From positions 62,001 through 126,000 of the forward strand of contig JAEUNM010000085.1 in the NCBI GenBank assembly GCA_016791105.1: a DNA stretch of 64,000 nt, read 5' to 3'. This document shows positions 45,653-53,760 of this stretch, piece after piece (the first letter of the stretch is position 1; the number at the start of each line of letters is the position of its first letter). The notes under the pieces are model-generated. The model saw only the letters and a program-made list of their open reading frames with translations, searched no databases and was not told where the DNA came from. The stretch is from Rhodocyclaceae bacterium. GTDB lineage: Bacteria > Pseudomonadota > Gammaproteobacteria > Burkholderiales > Rhodocyclaceae. Position numbers and translations under genes: made by a program.

Positions 45653-47032
45653 TCATGTCGCCGCCTGTCCGTCTGCCGCAACGCTCGGCGAAACTTTGCT
45701 TACCACGTAGCGAAACTTGCCGGAGCGTTCCGGCGCAATATCTGCGACACGGGTGAGCGTAATTTTGACGCCGGCTCCCAGTCGCGCAGCATAGTCTCGG
45801 CGTATGCGCTCCTCCGACTCCACTGCGAAGGCCGGGCCGGTCACGAGTTGTACTTCCGTATGATCGAGCGCATGCTGAATAATCTTGAATTTTTCTACTC
45901 CGGGCAAATCGCGCACGGTATAGATCAAGGCCAGTCCATGCATCACCGTGCCATCTTGCGCCACGACGAAATCAGTCGTGCGTCCCTGCACATCGGCCAG
46001 AATCGGCAGGCCACGGCCACATGGACACTTCTCGTCGGACAATACGCCGACATCGCCGGTGCGATAGCGCAGGAACGGAAAATCCCGCGTAGCGCAGTGG
46101 GTAACCGTGATTTCACCCGCCACGCCGGCCGGCTGCGGGTTGCCGTCGGCGTCTAGAATTTCGACAACGATGTCTTCCGCGGTGAGGTGCATGCGCCCAT
46201 GCGGGCACTGGTGTGCCAAAAATCCCGCGTCGCGCCCGCCATAGCCATTGGCCACGGGGCAGCCGAAGGTTTCCTCGATCAGCTTGCGTTGATGGTCGTA
46301 CAATTTTTCGGAGGTAACGAACACCACGCGGATGCCGAGCTGGTCCATGCGCAATTTGCGCGCACGCGCGCGTGCAGCAATATGGGCAAAGGCGGACGGA
46401 TATCCGAACAGATGGCGCGGCCGCAGCCCAATGATGCGCTCCAGAAAGCCATCCACTTTCGCATCCGACATTTCAAACGCGGGCAGCAGCCAAGTGCGCA
46501 AGAGGCGATCCCGAACCGCCTTGACGCGGTCCTGTGCACCCAACTCGATGGGCGAGCCCCACAGGACGATCTCTGGATCACCGATATCGACGCTCCACCA
46601 GCGCGTGGCGCGCCACTTTGCAGCCACGTCGTGGCTCTTTCGCGCCTTGCCGATGTAGAAAATGAGCGGCTCGCCGCTCGATCCGCCGGTGTTGTAGCGG
46701 CTCATCGGCCCTGCGTCGACGGCCTTCATTGCATCGCCCTGCGCACGAATGATGGATTTGGTGAGCGCCGGCAAGGCCGCAAGGTCGGCCGCATCACGGA
46801 CACTGGCGGGATCGAATCCGCGCGCCGCAAACAGCTCGCGGTAATACGGAACATGGCGCCCGATATCGCACAGAAAATTACGCAGCCGCTCGGCCTGCAT
46901 GGCACGTATGCGCTCAGCCGGCCACCATTGGCTCTGCTCCAGCTCGCGCAGGCGGCGCAAAGTGTCGTGGTGTTTCAGACGTTCGTGCAGCGGAAAAATG
47001 ACGTTCGAACAGATCGCGGTGTAAAGACTCAT
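45653..47032 (-). CDS. PaaK/CapK-like adenylate-forming enzyme
   Basis: A 459-aa enzyme of the phenylacetate-CoA-ligase/CapK group. The adenylation P-loop is YNTGGSSGEPLIF, a Cys-rich segment typical of the group follows (CPHGRMHLTAEDIVVEIL, KCPCGRGLPIL), and the RYRTGD motif is present. CapK proteins occur in capsule loci and may activate an acid for transfer to sugar. The ATG at 47032 overlaps the glycosyltransferase stop (ATGA); 18 earlier codons were dropped. Acid and acceptor are unknown. Confidence 0.87.
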   Translation of the reverse strand: MSLYTAICSNVIFPLHERLKHHDTLRRLRELEQSQWWPAERIRAMQAERLRNFLCDIGRHVPYYRELFAARGFDPASVRDAADLAALPALTKSIIRAQGDAMKAVDAGPMSRYNTGGSSGEPLIFYIGKARKSHDVAAKWRATRWWSVDIGDPEIVLWGSPIELGAQDRVKAVRDRLLRTWLLPAFEMSDAKVDGFLERIIGLRPRHLFGYPSAFAHIAARARARKLRMDQLGIRVVFVTSEKLYDHQRKLIEETFGCPVANGYGGRDAGFLAHQCPHGRMHLTAEDIVVEILDADGNPQPAGVAGEITVTHCATRDFPFLRYRTGDVGVLSDEKCPCGRGLPILADVQGRTTDFVVAQDGTVMHGLALIYTVRDLPGVEKFKIIQHALDHTEVQLVTGPAFAVESEERIRRDYAARLGAGVKITLTRVADIAPERSGKFRYVVSKVSPSVAADGQAAT

Positions 47033-48138
47033 GCGGCCTCCATTGGTCGGTCGCTGCGGCACAGGCGCTGATACTCGAGCAGCCACTGCGCGCGTACTTC
47101 CGGCCAGGCATAGCGCGCTGCACTTTCTTTTGCGGCCGCGATCAGGCGCGCGGTCAGGCTGGAATCGCGCAGCAGTTGCAGGGCCGCCGCAGCCATTGCA
47201 GTTGGATCGCGCGGTGGCACCAGAAGCGCACTATGGCCGTGGCGCGCGACATAGGGCACGCCGCCCACATCGGTCGATACCACCGGCACTCCGCTGGCAA
47301 ATGCTTCGAGTATGGAAATGGGCATGTTGTCGACGGTGCTCGGATTGAGCATCAGGTCCGCGCTGGCATAAAGCGCCGGGATTTCCTGGTTGTCGACACG
47401 GCCACAAAAATTGACGGCGGCGGCGAGGCCCAATTCGTGAGCCATGGTTTCTAGTCGGCCGCGCTCCGGCCCGCTGCCCGCGACGGTGAGCCTTGCGCGC
47501 GGAAATTCGCGCAAAATCACCGCGAAAGCCGTAAGCGCGGTGGGAATGTCGTATATGGGCTCCAGGTTGCGCGTCACGATCAGGTGCGGCGCGTCAATTG
47601 CCGTGGCCGTTACGCGCGGCTTGAAGCGCTCCATGTTGATGATGTTGGGAATGATGGTGGATTTGAACCCCATGTTCCCGAAGACGGCCTCGAGGTATCC
47701 CGAAGGTACGACTAGGCGATTGGCGCGCGCCAGCGTCGCATGTACCCAGCGCGGCGCTCGCGCGAAAAAAGCGGCGGCTTCGCCCCCCCGGTAATTCACG
47801 ATGATGGGCGTACCGCGCAAGCGCGCAATCCAGATCGCGGGCGCGGCGCAAAGATGCCATGCCCAGCCGGAATTGGCCATCAGATGCAGTACGTCGTTGC
47901 GCCCGCTGGCGCGCCACAAGTCTGCCAGATAAGGCAGCAGCCGAAACAGTGCGCGCACGCCGCGCAGGCGGCCGGCCCAGGCGGGCCGGTAGGGCGCATT
48001 GACCTGCACAAGTTCGACGATCACCCCTTCGGCGGTAAGTAACTCACGCAATTGCCGGCACTGGTTGGCCATACCACCGGAAGGCGGTGGCAGCGGGCCG
48101 ATCAGGCCGAGACGTAAAGGCAATCCACTGGACGTCAT
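47029..48138 (-). CDS. Glycosyltransferase family 4 (GT-B)
   Basis: A 369-aa cytoplasmic GT-B transferase: N-terminal GPLPPPSGGMANQ, linker, and C-terminal sugar-nucleotide-binding domain with SADLMLNPSTVDNMPISILEA-type pattern ending in the EX7E-like region (SILEAFASGVPVVSTDVGG). It should add a sugar to the lipid-linked repeat unit with retention. The ATG at 48138 lies five bases after the transglutaminase stop; 19 earlier in-frame codons run into that gene and are not used. Donor sugar is unknown. Confidence 0.9.
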   Translation of the reverse strand: MTSSGLPLRLGLIGPLPPPSGGMANQCRQLRELLTAEGVIVELVQVNAPYRPAWAGRLRGVRALFRLLPYLADLWRASGRNDVLHLMANSGWAWHLCAAPAIWIARLRGTPIIVNYRGGEAAAFFARAPRWVHATLARANRLVVPSGYLEAVFGNMGFKSTIIPNIINMERFKPRVTATAIDAPHLIVTRNLEPIYDIPTALTAFAVILREFPRARLTVAGSGPERGRLETMAHELGLAAAVNFCGRVDNQEIPALYASADLMLNPSTVDNMPISILEAFASGVPVVSTDVGGVPYVARHGHSALLVPPRDPTAMAAAALQLLRDSSLTARLIAAAKESAARYAWPEVRAQWLLEYQRLCRSDRPMEAA

Positions 48139-48142
48139 CGGC

Positions 48143-49192
48143 TTATGCTCCGCGGCGCCGCAACAGCGCGAATACCTCGAACAGCAGCCATGCACCCAAC
48201 ACCGCCATCGCCGTCAGGCTGACCCATAGCGTGCCGCGGAGCGACTTCATGCGCTCGCGTTGAGCGGCATTTTCCTGTCCTTCCACGATACGAATGTGCG
48301 GGAATTCGTCCTTGGCCAGCGCCACCAACTGGCCGGCCATAGGCGACAGGCGCCCCAGGCTTTCTGCCAGCGCATCAGCATCTTGCGCTTGCACGTCATT
48401 GCCCCACCACAGGTACCACTCGGGTGCGCCGCGCCGGTAATAGTCGAGCAGCTTGTCTTCGTGGATGAAGCCCAAGCGCCCCGGCCCTATGCGCTCGAAG
48501 CGCAGGGGGCGGCCCCGGCCCAAAAAATGCTCGCGCACTTCAAGCGCCGACAGCATTAGCCCGGTCTCAGCATCCACGGGATAGACATTGTTGAACACGT
48601 CCAGAAACATCCAGCGCCCGCTCTGGCGGTCGAATATTTCCACCATGGCATGGCCATGCCCGCCGTAGCCGTCGAAGGAAAATGCCCACTCCCGCGCAAA
48701 CAGTCCGGCCGCATGAGCCAGCCCCAGAAATACCTGAGTAAAGTCCGCACAATAGCCGTCGCCGGCACGTATGCGCTGGTAGGCCGTCCAGACGTCGGAC
48801 TGGATCGGGCCGCCGTTCTTGGCCAATTCGGACACGTGGGCGGCAATCGCCAGGGCCAATGCTCGATCGCCCGCATCCGCGGGTACGCCGAGGCTTTCCA
48901 CTACCTTGACGAGGCGCGGGTCGGGCGTCAGTTTTTCGCTGCGATAGTCGGCTGGAACATGCGCCGGATTCCAAGCAAAATCACCGGCCTGCACGGGGTC
49001 TACGAGCAGGGCATTGCGCAGGCGCACGGCTTCGCTGGACGGGACCGCCTGTTTCAGCACCAGCCCTGCAATGACCGCCAGCGCCAAAAGCAACAGCAAG
49101 ACGCGCAATTTGCGCCGCGCGATTGATGGACTTCGCGCCCCCGCGGCGGCTACGCCCCCCCCCCGCGGGCTTTCGGACGTTTCAGCCGACAC
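48143..49192 (-). CDS. Transglutaminase-like membrane protein with a G10 tract near its start
   Basis: A 349-aa protein with one membrane helix near the N-terminus (about 29-47) and one near the C-terminus (about 323-342), so the enzyme domain lies in the periplasm. The papain-like triad is visible: C148 (GDGYCADFTQVF), H181 (GGHGHAMVEIFD) and D198 (FLDVFNN). This is a bacterial transglutaminase-core fold, which may act as a protease, amidase or crosslinker. Codons 10-13 contain ten consecutive G residues (plus-strand C run 49155-49164), so slippage would shift the frame before the first helix. It lies between a dehydrogenase and a glycosyltransferase gene. Function unknown. Confidence 0.82.
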   Translation of the reverse strand: MSAETSESPRGGGVAAAGARSPSIARRKLRVLLLLLALAVIAGLVLKQAVPSSEAVRLRNALLVDPVQAGDFAWNPAHVPADYRSEKLTPDPRLVKVVESLGVPADAGDRALALAIAAHVSELAKNGGPIQSDVWTAYQRIRAGDGYCADFTQVFLGLAHAAGLFAREWAFSFDGYGGHGHAMVEIFDRQSGRWMFLDVFNNVYPVDAETGLMLSALEVREHFLGRGRPLRFERIGPGRLGFIHEDKLLDYYRRGAPEWYLWWGNDVQAQDADALAESLGRLSPMAGQLVALAKDEFPHIRIVEGQENAAQRERMKSLRGTLWVSLTAMAVLGAWLLFEVFALLRRRGA

Positions 49193-49210
49193 GATACTAA
49201 ACTCCCACGG

Positions 49211-50527
49211 CTACCAGCACAGGCCTTCAACCTGCGCCGGCAACTCGGCGCTGCAACGCAGGTTAACCAGATCGAGCACGATCTGGTCCGGCCGCAGATG
49301 GCGCTTCAGCCCCTGTTCGATTTCCGGGCTGGTAATGCCGACCACCACCACTTCCGATTCGGCAATCACTGCGCCCAAATCTTCGCGCATCAGCGTTCCG
49401 ATATGCGGCACATGCTGTTCGATGAAGCGGCGATTCGCCCCCAAAAGCCTGGACAGATGGACTTCCGGATCATAGACCAGCAGCGACAGGCCCTTGCCGT
49501 AAAAATATTCGGCCAGCGCGACGAGCGGCGATTCGCGCAAATCGTCGGTGCCGGTCTTGAACGACAGGCCCACCATGCCGACGCGGCGCTTTCCGGTCGC
49601 GATGAGCTTTTCGATGGCATGCTCGATATGCGCCTGGTTCGAGCGCAGGATGCCGCTCAGCATGGGCAATTCGACGTCGCGCATTTTTGCCAGATACATG
49701 GTGGCGCGCAAGTCCTTGGGCAGGCATGAGCCGCCGAACGCAAAGCCGGGCTTCATGTAAGCCTTGGAAATATTCAGTTGGGTGTCACGGCACACCAGGT
49801 CCATGACTTCGAACGGGTCCACCCCTAGCGCCTCGCACACGCGCGCGGTTTCGTTGGCAAAAGTGATTTTCAGGGCGTGGAAATTGTTGCAGCAATACTT
49901 GACAGTTTCCGCGGCACGAACCGAGGTACGCAGGAAATCGCAGGGCAAATGACCGAATAGTTGGCGCAGTTTGTCGGCCGCATAGTCGTGGTTGGCGCCC
50001 ACGATGGTAAAGGGCGGCTTGTCATAATCCTTGATGGAACTACCTTCACGCAGAAATTCCGGCTGAAAGCAGACGTGGAAATCGACACCGTCCTTTTTGC
50101 CGGATTCGCGCTCCAGTATGGGCCGCAGCACGTCTTCGACCGTGCCCGGCACCAGCGTCGAGCGGAATACGAACACATGCGGTTCGGTCTTGTCGCCAAG
50201 CGTGCGGCCGAGATCCGCAGCCAGACGCAGCACGGCGGACTGATCCTGGCTGCCGTTGGGCGCCGACGGCGTACCCACGCAGATCAGCGACACTTCACTG
50301 TCGCGCAATGCCTGTGCGGCATCGGTAGTCACCTGCACACGGCCGCTCGCAACCACGTTGGCGACCAGTTCTATCATGCCCTCTTCGACCACCGGCGTCT
50401 TGCCGGCGCGGATCAGGTCAAGTTTGGCGGGCTCGACATCTACGCCGATTACCTGGTGGCCGTCGCGCGCGAGGCAGGCCATGGAAACCGCACCCACATA
50501 GCCCAGTCCGAATATGCTGATTTTCAT
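49211..50527 (-). CDS. Nucleotide-sugar 6-dehydrogenase, AlgD/UDP-glucose dehydrogenase type
   Basis: A 438-aa dehydrogenase that makes a sugar-nucleotide uronic acid with two NAD+. It has the Rossmann motif (IFGLGYVGAVSMACLARDGH), the catalytic Cys in GFAFGGSCLPKDLRA, and a C-terminal domain with GLSFKTGTDDLRESP. The FGGSCLPKDLRA form and the overall pattern are closest to GDP-mannose dehydrogenase AlgD, but UDP-glucose dehydrogenase cannot be excluded. It is not the paralogue at 26440-27720, which belongs to the amino-sugar group. It implies a second, non-amino uronic acid in the polymer. Confidence 0.85.
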   Translation of the reverse strand: MKISIFGLGYVGAVSMACLARDGHQVIGVDVEPAKLDLIRAGKTPVVEEGMIELVANVVASGRVQVTTDAAQALRDSEVSLICVGTPSAPNGSQDQSAVLRLAADLGRTLGDKTEPHVFVFRSTLVPGTVEDVLRPILERESGKKDGVDFHVCFQPEFLREGSSIKDYDKPPFTIVGANHDYAADKLRQLFGHLPCDFLRTSVRAAETVKYCCNNFHALKITFANETARVCEALGVDPFEVMDLVCRDTQLNISKAYMKPGFAFGGSCLPKDLRATMYLAKMRDVELPMLSGILRSNQAHIEHAIEKLIATGKRRVGMVGLSFKTGTDDLRESPLVALAEYFYGKGLSLLVYDPEVHLSRLLGANRRFIEQHVPHIGTLMREDLGAVIAESEVVVVGITSPEIEQGLKRHLRPDQIVLDLVNLRCSAELPAQVEGLCW

Positions 50528-50565
50528 TCGTATCCCACTTAGTCCAATTAAATTAATCTTGTCGT

Positions 50566-50593
50566 CGTGATCGCGGTGTTGCGCGGGATCACG
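50566..50593 (-). terminator. Possible hairpin at the end of the TIGR03087-type glycosyltransferase gene
   Basis: CGTGATC (50566-50572) and GATCACG (50587-50593) are perfect 7-bp arms around a 14-base loop. The right arm covers the stop codon of the glycosyltransferase gene. On the minus strand the hairpin is followed by ACGACAAGATTAATTTAATT, which is AT-rich but not a T-run. It may slow read-through into the dehydrogenase gene. Low confidence. Confidence 0.3.
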
Positions 50594-51812
50594 TATTCGG
50601 TGCCAACACGGCGTTTTGGGGACGGAAATTGCGCACGCAGCGCTCGACGATGGTGTCGAGGCGCGTCATGGATCCGGCCCAGCTATGGTTCGACAGCATG
50701 CGGGCACGCCCGGCCAGCGCCAGGCGCTGCCGCTCGTCGGCGTCGTCCATCAAGCGCAGCAGGCGATTCGCGTATTCCTGCGGCGTCGTGGCGACGAGGA
50801 AATGCGCCTCGTCTTCCGCATCGACGCCACCCGCGGCGGTACGGCTCGTAACCACCGGCACTCCCATGGACATGGCTTCAAGTATCTTGTTCTGCGTGCC
50901 GCGCGCAATATTGAGCGGCGCCACCATGGCAACCGAATTTTGCAGGTACGGACGCACGTCGGGAACCGAGCCGGTTACCGTCACGCCAGGCAATTCGCCC
51001 AGTTTGCGCACGGCGGGGCTGGGGTCGGCACCGACGATCACCAACTTCGCACTCGGGCGAACACGCTGGATTTGCGGCAAAGTATTGCGGCAAAAGTCGA
51101 ACATACATTCCTGATTCGGAAAATAGTCCATGCGCCCCACGAAGGAAATCGTGTCAGCGTCATAGTCGCCACCCGCCGGCTTGAAAAACTCGCTGTCGAC
51201 GCCGTTCGGGAACCAGTCGGTATCGACATCCACGCCATATGACTTGAGCGTTTCCCATTCGGCGCGCGTGGTGGCCGTGCAGAGATCGAAGCGACCTGCT
51301 AGGCGCTTTTCTGCACGCAGCATTTTCGAGCCTTCCAGCCAGTAGCCCCACGACAAAGGCCAGGGTTTGTAATTTGCGTACTCCAGCCACTTTTGCGAAT
51401 CCATGTCGCCGAAATCGAGAATTTTCGGGATGCCAGTCACATGTTCGACGTACTGCGCGACGGAAGAGCAATGCACGAATATCAGATCGAACTTTTCACG
51501 CGCCAACAGTGCGCGCACCGAACGTGCCAGATCCGGGCTGTAGAAATACCCCATGGACGAAGGTACGGTGAGCGGCAGGCGCGCGACCATGCGCAAAGTC
51601 TGGACCTTGTTATCCACCAATCCCATTTCGTGGTGCGCGCAGTGCTTGCCAAGTCCCAGCCCCTCCGCGGCTTCCGCCGCCGAGCGCGCCAACGAACATA
51701 CCGTGACGCGGTGGCCGCGCTCGGTAAAGTGGCGAATCATGTTGAAGGGGCGAATTTTGCCGCCGCGCTTGGGAGGAAACGGAAAACGGTGACACACGTA
51801 AAGAATGTTCAT
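50589..51812 (-). CDS. Sugar transferase, PEP-CTERM/EpsH1 system-associated (stp1 type)
   Basis: A 407-aa GT-B glycosyltransferase. It begins with the family pattern MNILYVCHRFPFPPKRGGK, and its C-terminal domain has ISFVGRMDYFPN, VGADPSPAVRKLG, and the donor site NKILEAMSMGVPVVTSRTA. The whole protein fits TIGR03087, found almost only in XrtA loci. It should add a sugar to the undecaprenyl-linked unit. Its ATG overlaps the stop of the asparagine-synthase gene (ATGA), so it is coupled to it. Donor unknown. Confidence 0.92.
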   Translation of the reverse strand: MNILYVCHRFPFPPKRGGKIRPFNMIRHFTERGHRVTVCSLARSAAEAAEGLGLGKHCAHHEMGLVDNKVQTLRMVARLPLTVPSSMGYFYSPDLARSVRALLAREKFDLIFVHCSSVAQYVEHVTGIPKILDFGDMDSQKWLEYANYKPWPLSWGYWLEGSKMLRAEKRLAGRFDLCTATTRAEWETLKSYGVDVDTDWFPNGVDSEFFKPAGGDYDADTISFVGRMDYFPNQECMFDFCRNTLPQIQRVRPSAKLVIVGADPSPAVRKLGELPGVTVTGSVPDVRPYLQNSVAMVAPLNIARGTQNKILEAMSMGVPVVTSRTAAGGVDAEDEAHFLVATTPQEYANRLLRLMDDADERQRLALAGRARMLSNHSWAGSMTRLDTIVERCVRNFRPQNAVLAPNT

Positions 51813-53734
51813 GCCATGGCCTGTTTGAGTTCCAGCGTCAGATCGGCCGGATCGCGCCTATCGAGGAACAGCCGCGCCCAAATTTCGAAATTGAGCAAGG
51901 CGAGCAGCGCATCGGTGTAATCGTGTTTGTTGGCGCGGTGGGCGCCTATCATTTCTTGCACCGCAGCCGAGTCAAATAGTCCGCGCCGTTCGAGCGCTTG
52001 AGGGGACAGCACGTTATCCAGCAATTTTGCCAATTCACCCTTGAGCCATGCACCCATCGGCGTGCCGAAGCCGCGCTTTTTGCGGTGCAGAATGTCGTCC
52101 GGCAACCAGGCTGCAAGCGCCTGTTTCATGACGTGCTTGAGCACGCCGCCGCGCATTTTTATGGACTCCGGCATGGCGGCTGCCATTTCCAGCAGTTCGT
52201 GGTCCAGCAGAGGCACGCGGCATTCCAGCGACACGGCCATGCTCATTTTGTCGGTCAGCATGAGCAGGTCGTCCGGCAGTTGCGTCAGCACATCTACGCT
52301 CGCCATGCGGCTTTGCGCGTCGTCCTGCAGGCTGGCCGCGAATGCGTCGTGCAGCGGATCGAAAGGCGTATGACTGGCCACGCGGGTCAGGCGACCCACC
52401 TGAGCGCGATCCATGACTTGCAGATAGGCGCGATAGCGTTCTTCGAATGACAACTCGGCCGAGGCCAGGAAGCCCTTGGCGAGCCGCATCACATTGAGCA
52501 GATTGGAGTGCCGGTCGGCCGGCAGGCGGCGGCCAACCGCGATGGCGCTTTTCTGCACCCAGCCCGGCAGGCGCTCGAAACGCTCGACGTAGTGGTTGCC
52601 CAGATAGCGCCGATAGCCGCCGAATAATTCATCCCCGCCCACGCCGGAAAGTATTACCGTCACATCGCGCCGCGCGAACTCCGACACCAGGAAGGTCGTG
52701 ATGAACGCGGTGTCGGCGATCGGCTCGTCCATGTGCCACAGCAATTTGGGCAACAGGCCGACCACATCGGGCCGCACGACGATTTCGTGATGTTCGGTGC
52801 CGAACAGTTCGGCGACACGGCGCGCGTACGGCAATTCGTTGTAGAACTGGTCCGCCGCCGACCCTTCAAAACCGATCGAATAGGTTTTGACGGGCAGATC
52901 GGTCACTTTCGCCATGCAGGCCACGACAGCCGAAGAATCCAGCCCGCCGGACAGAAAGGCGCCAATCGGGACGTCCGACACCATCTGCATGGCAACCGAC
53001 TTTTCGATGCCGGTTTTGACGCGCTCGACCCAATCCGCTTCCGTCGCCTGGCGGTCGGTCTGGGCCGGCATGGTCCAATAGCGGCGCACCTGCATGTCGC
53101 CATGTTCGAACACGGCCACGCTGGCGATGGGCAATTTCTGCACGCCTTTGAAAATCGACCGCGGTGCGGCAACATAGCCGAGGTGCAGATAGGATTCGAG
53201 CGCCACGGTATCGACTTCGGCGCTCACGCCAGGCAGTGCCAAAAGCGCTTTGGCCTCGGTCGCAAATGCGACGCGCTGGCCGTCGCGGCGCCAGTAAATG
53301 GGCTTGATGCCCAAACGGTCGCGCCCCACCAGAAGCCGTCGGCGGCGGCCATCCCATAGCGCAAAGCCGAACATGCCATTCAGGCGCAACAGGAAATCAT
53401 CGCCCCAGGCTTCATAGGCGTGGATCAGAATTTCGCTGTCGGAGTGGGTCCGAAACCTATGGCCCAGCGCTTCAAGTTCGCGCCGCAATTCGCGAAAGTT
53501 ATAAATTTCCCCGTTGCAGACCAGCCAGATGGTTTCGTCTTCGTTGGCGATGGGCTGGTGACCACCGGACAGGTCGATGATGGATAGCCGCCGCATGCCG
53601 ATCACGCAGGGGCCGTCATGGCGCCAGCCCTGGTCATCCGGACCGCGATGTATCGTTACGTCGCCCATTACGGGCATCAGCGCGGGGTCGGCCGCGCGTC
53701 CGTCAAGATGAATGATTCCGTAAATGCCGCACAC
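51809..53734 (-). CDS. Asparagine synthase (glutamine-hydrolysing) family amidotransferase
   Basis: A 641-aa protein with both domains intact. The Ntn glutaminase begins at Cys2 (MCGIYGIIHLDGR), with RRLSIIDLSGGHQP and NGEIYNF. The synthetase domain has FLSGGLDSSAVVA, SGVGGDELFGGYRRY, and LECRVPLLDHELLE. Such enzymes in polysaccharide loci amidate uronic acids rather than aspartate. It lies between the stp3- and stp1-type glycosyltransferases, with 26 bases before and an ATGA overlap after. Two uronic-acid dehydrogenases in the locus give plausible substrates. Confidence 0.92.
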   Translation of the reverse strand: MCGIYGIIHLDGRAADPALMPVMGDVTIHRGPDDQGWRHDGPCVIGMRRLSIIDLSGGHQPIANEDETIWLVCNGEIYNFRELRRELEALGHRFRTHSDSEILIHAYEAWGDDFLLRLNGMFGFALWDGRRRRLLVGRDRLGIKPIYWRRDGQRVAFATEAKALLALPGVSAEVDTVALESYLHLGYVAAPRSIFKGVQKLPIASVAVFEHGDMQVRRYWTMPAQTDRQATEADWVERVKTGIEKSVAMQMVSDVPIGAFLSGGLDSSAVVACMAKVTDLPVKTYSIGFEGSAADQFYNELPYARRVAELFGTEHHEIVVRPDVVGLLPKLLWHMDEPIADTAFITTFLVSEFARRDVTVILSGVGGDELFGGYRRYLGNHYVERFERLPGWVQKSAIAVGRRLPADRHSNLLNVMRLAKGFLASAELSFEERYRAYLQVMDRAQVGRLTRVASHTPFDPLHDAFAASLQDDAQSRMASVDVLTQLPDDLLMLTDKMSMAVSLECRVPLLDHELLEMAAAMPESIKMRGGVLKHVMKQALAAWLPDDILHRKKRGFGTPMGAWLKGELAKLLDNVLSPQALERRGLFDSAAVQEMIGAHRANKHDYTDALLALLNFEIWARLFLDRRDPADLTLELKQAMA

Positions 53735-53760
53735 GGCGTACCTGCCAAGTCAAAGGTGGA

